32,409 bases of DNA from Gammaproteobacteria bacterium (GTDB lineage Bacteria > Pseudomonadota > Gammaproteobacteria > Arenicellales > Poriferihabitantaceae), in assembly GCA_009842505.1 (NCBI GenBank), contig VYFG01000097.1, positions 1-32,409 on the forward strand. Direction: 5' to 3'. The position numbers were made by a program, and so were the translations under genes. Positions 31,801 through 32,409 of this stretch are shown here, piece by piece (the first letter of the stretch is position 1; each line of letters begins with the position of its first letter). The notes below the pieces were generated by a model. The model saw only the letters and a program-made list of their open reading frames with translations, was not told the DNA's origin and did no database searches.

Positions 31801-32367
31801 GTCGAAGGACAGCACGTCGGCGATATCCCGCTGCGCGGCGACGCGCGCGGCGAGGATGGCGCCGCCGCTTGGACCGGATTCGACCAGCCGGATCGGGAAT
31901 CGCATCGCGGTCTCGGGCGTGGTGATCCCGCCGCCGGAGGTGATCACGAACAAGGGACATTCGAATCCCCGTCCGGCAAGCGCGGTTTCCAGCTCGCCCA
32001 GGTAGGACGCCATCAAAGGCTTGATATAGGCGTTGCATACCGTCGTGCAAAGACGGTCGAATTCGCGCACTTCCGGCGACACCTCCGCCGACAGCGACAC
32101 CGGCAGACCGGGCGCAAGTTCGCCCAGCCGCTCACGCACCCGCTGCTCATGTATCGGGTTCTGGTAGCTGTGCAGCAGGCAGACGGCCACGCTCTCGACT
32201 CCGTCGTCCAGCAGTCTTCCGATGGCGAGTGCAAGCGAAGCCTCGTCCAGCGCCTCGATGACTTCACCGGAGGCGTTGATGCGCTCGCGAACGCCGAACA
32301 TGCGGTCGCGCGGCACGATGCGGTCCGGCTGCCCGATGTTGATGTCGTACTGGTCGTAACCGGCCAT
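28840..32367 (-). CDS. Fused HyuA-HyuB hydantoinase/oxoprolinase, N-terminally short
   Basis: The frame gives 1175 residues. Residues 1-595 are HyuA-like: the tail of the N-terminal domain (IVPRDRMFGVRERI), LVESGPSGGAILAARVA, LSFDMGGTTAKVCLIE (ATP phosphate loop), EIGAGGGSIA, MIAFGGNGALHA and VEPQTTTFVS. From about 607 HyuB follows: VVEEQSQVLMRTAFSPIVRECGDISAGIFD, GTPGHVNTMA, DVYMTNDPWIGSGHLND, DFSGTSGHSARGINVP, and RFRGGLGQ with EAPGGGGYG near the end. Fusion of A and B is the 5-oxoprolinase layout; these enzymes open cyclic amides using ATP. The protein begins in the middle of the Hydant_A_N domain: the usual GVDIGGTFTD start and about 110 residues are absent. Upstream the frame reads RPG, then TGA at 32379-32377. 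It is either a truncated gene or one broken by a nonsense change. It overlaps the racemase-family gene. Confidence 0.85.
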   Translation of the reverse strand: MAGYDQYDINIGQPDRIVPRDRMFGVRERINASGEVIEALDEASLALAIGRLLDDGVESVAVCLLHSYQNPIHEQRVRERLGELAPGLPVSLSAEVSPEVREFDRLCTTVCNAYIKPLMASYLGELETALAGRGFECPLFVITSGGGITTPETAMRFPIRLVESGPSGGAILAARVAAQRDIADVLSFDMGGTTAKVCLIEDARPRSSRSFEIDRADRYLKGSGIPARIPVIEMIEIGAGGGSIATVDPLGRLRVGPNSASSVPGPACYGRGGVAPTVTDSDLVAGYLDPADFAEGRLELRPELARAAIAGAIAGPLDTTVTAGADGISKTVDEAMANAARIHAVEQGKNLGQCTMIAFGGNGALHATRVAEKLGIGEIIVPPSPGVGSAVGFLHAPVAYEIVRSRHVRVDSFPFDEINRLLRNLEQEARAVVAAGAPGERLEVRRIAFMRYAGQGHEIEVGIPDGDISEHSLPTLAGRFESEYARLFVRAVPSMWIEIMNWSVTVSNRVPPAHVIVDGGESRQVAATDHRELCIGTTGEHIRAGIFERGRLRPGDAIGGPALIVEPQTTTFVSAAFTARVDAAGNIVMTRRESRPGSTAGAVPRHSTIDLQVMWDRLMAVVEEQSQVLMRTAFSPIVRECGDISAGIFDLQGRMLAQAVTGTPGHVNTMAASVSKMLPYFPMDTMRPGDVYMTNDPWIGSGHLNDVVMFAPIFHRDKPVAFTACTSHLYDLGGLGMGPDGSDVFEEGLSLPPMKLVDNGEVNLLVMDIMKANSRSPVANEGDLYALIACCDVAAARLDEMLGEFGADDIEPLAAHILDASRRATEAAIALIPDGDYENELMTDGYDFEIKLKARMTVSGNRIVTDFSGTSGHSARGINVPIKYTEAYAVFALRCLIGAGIPNNAGSLGPFRFEAPRDCILNAQFPAPVAMRHCIGQMVADLMLGCLHGAMPGTAPAEGATCLYDLPLRSIAAIQPGGGNSAFATELCHSGGMGARPALDGLSATAYPSGLWGTPVEIAESTAPLYIRRRELIRDSGGPGRFRGGLGQMIELESSEGAPILLLAGVERTKYPARGRDGGHEGAPGRITLRSGPTLNGKGEQLIPAGDLLYWEAPGGGGYGEPSERDPLAVARDVQLGLVSPQAATEIYGVVFAGNGSLDEAATAERRRQIVRGAA

Positions 32368-32409
32368 TCCAGGGCGTCATTCCATTACCCGACCTGAGGG
32401 ATTAGGTTG

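Noticed and set aside
1..32409. CRISPR array, tRNA genes or prophage
   Set aside because: No regularly spaced repeats, tRNA cloverleaf or phage genes were seen on reading both strands.

Overview
The window is high-GC, bacterial, densely coded DNA. The gene order ffs-dnaX-ybaB-recR followed by truA-trpF-accD-folC-dedD-cvpA-purF points to a gammaproteobacterium; the second half of that order is the arrangement I know from Pseudomonas. No 16S rRNA or tRNA is present, so genus cannot be set from this sequence. No CRISPR array or prophage was seen.

Layout. (1) 1-523, minus strand: the N-terminal part of an IS200/IS605-type TnpB, cut by the window edge. (2) 570-1681, minus: a translationally coupled pair, a DUF1028 Ntn-hydrolase-like protein and a RidA-family protein. 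(3) 1817-4509, minus: a four-gene bufferin-type RiPP operon (precursor BufA, DUF692/MNIO enzyme BufB, partner BufC, DoxX membrane protein). This is the most striking specialised system in the window. (4) 4643-5809, minus: a 388-residue protein I do not recognise. (5) 5952-8383, minus: a GCS2-type glutamate-cysteine ligase overlapping an aspartoacylase/AstE-like zinc hydrolase. (6) 8537-10609: a sensor histidine kinase and an OmpR-type regulator placed tail to tail. (7) 10610-11611: a gene-poor kilobase with one small Cys/His-bearing ORF and a possible transposase relic.

(8) 11612-16704, plus: an XRE-cupin regulator, then glxB-glxC-glxD and a type III glutamine synthetase (glnT). This matches the gmaS/mgsABC half of the N-methylglutamate pathway: the synthetase would make a gamma-glutamyl amide and the three-subunit synthase would transfer its amine to 2-oxoglutarate. 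No N-methylglutamate dehydrogenase is in the window. A sigma70-like promoter with a TAGTT repeat cluster at its -35 edge lies before glxB, and glnT has its own promoter. (9) 16807-18039, minus: a convergent class V aminotransferase-like protein.

(10) 18265-27994, plus: SRP RNA and the housekeeping run (DNA replication and repair, tRNA modification, tryptophan, fatty acid, folate, cell division and purine genes), with candidate internal promoters before trpF and before dedD and an unusual AT-rich, SD-less leader before accD. (11) 28046-32367, minus: a maleate isomerase/Asp-Glu racemase-family enzyme overlapping a fused HyuA-HyuB hydantoinase/oxoprolinase. The A half lacks its N-terminal part, and an in-frame stop lies just upstream of the only ATG.
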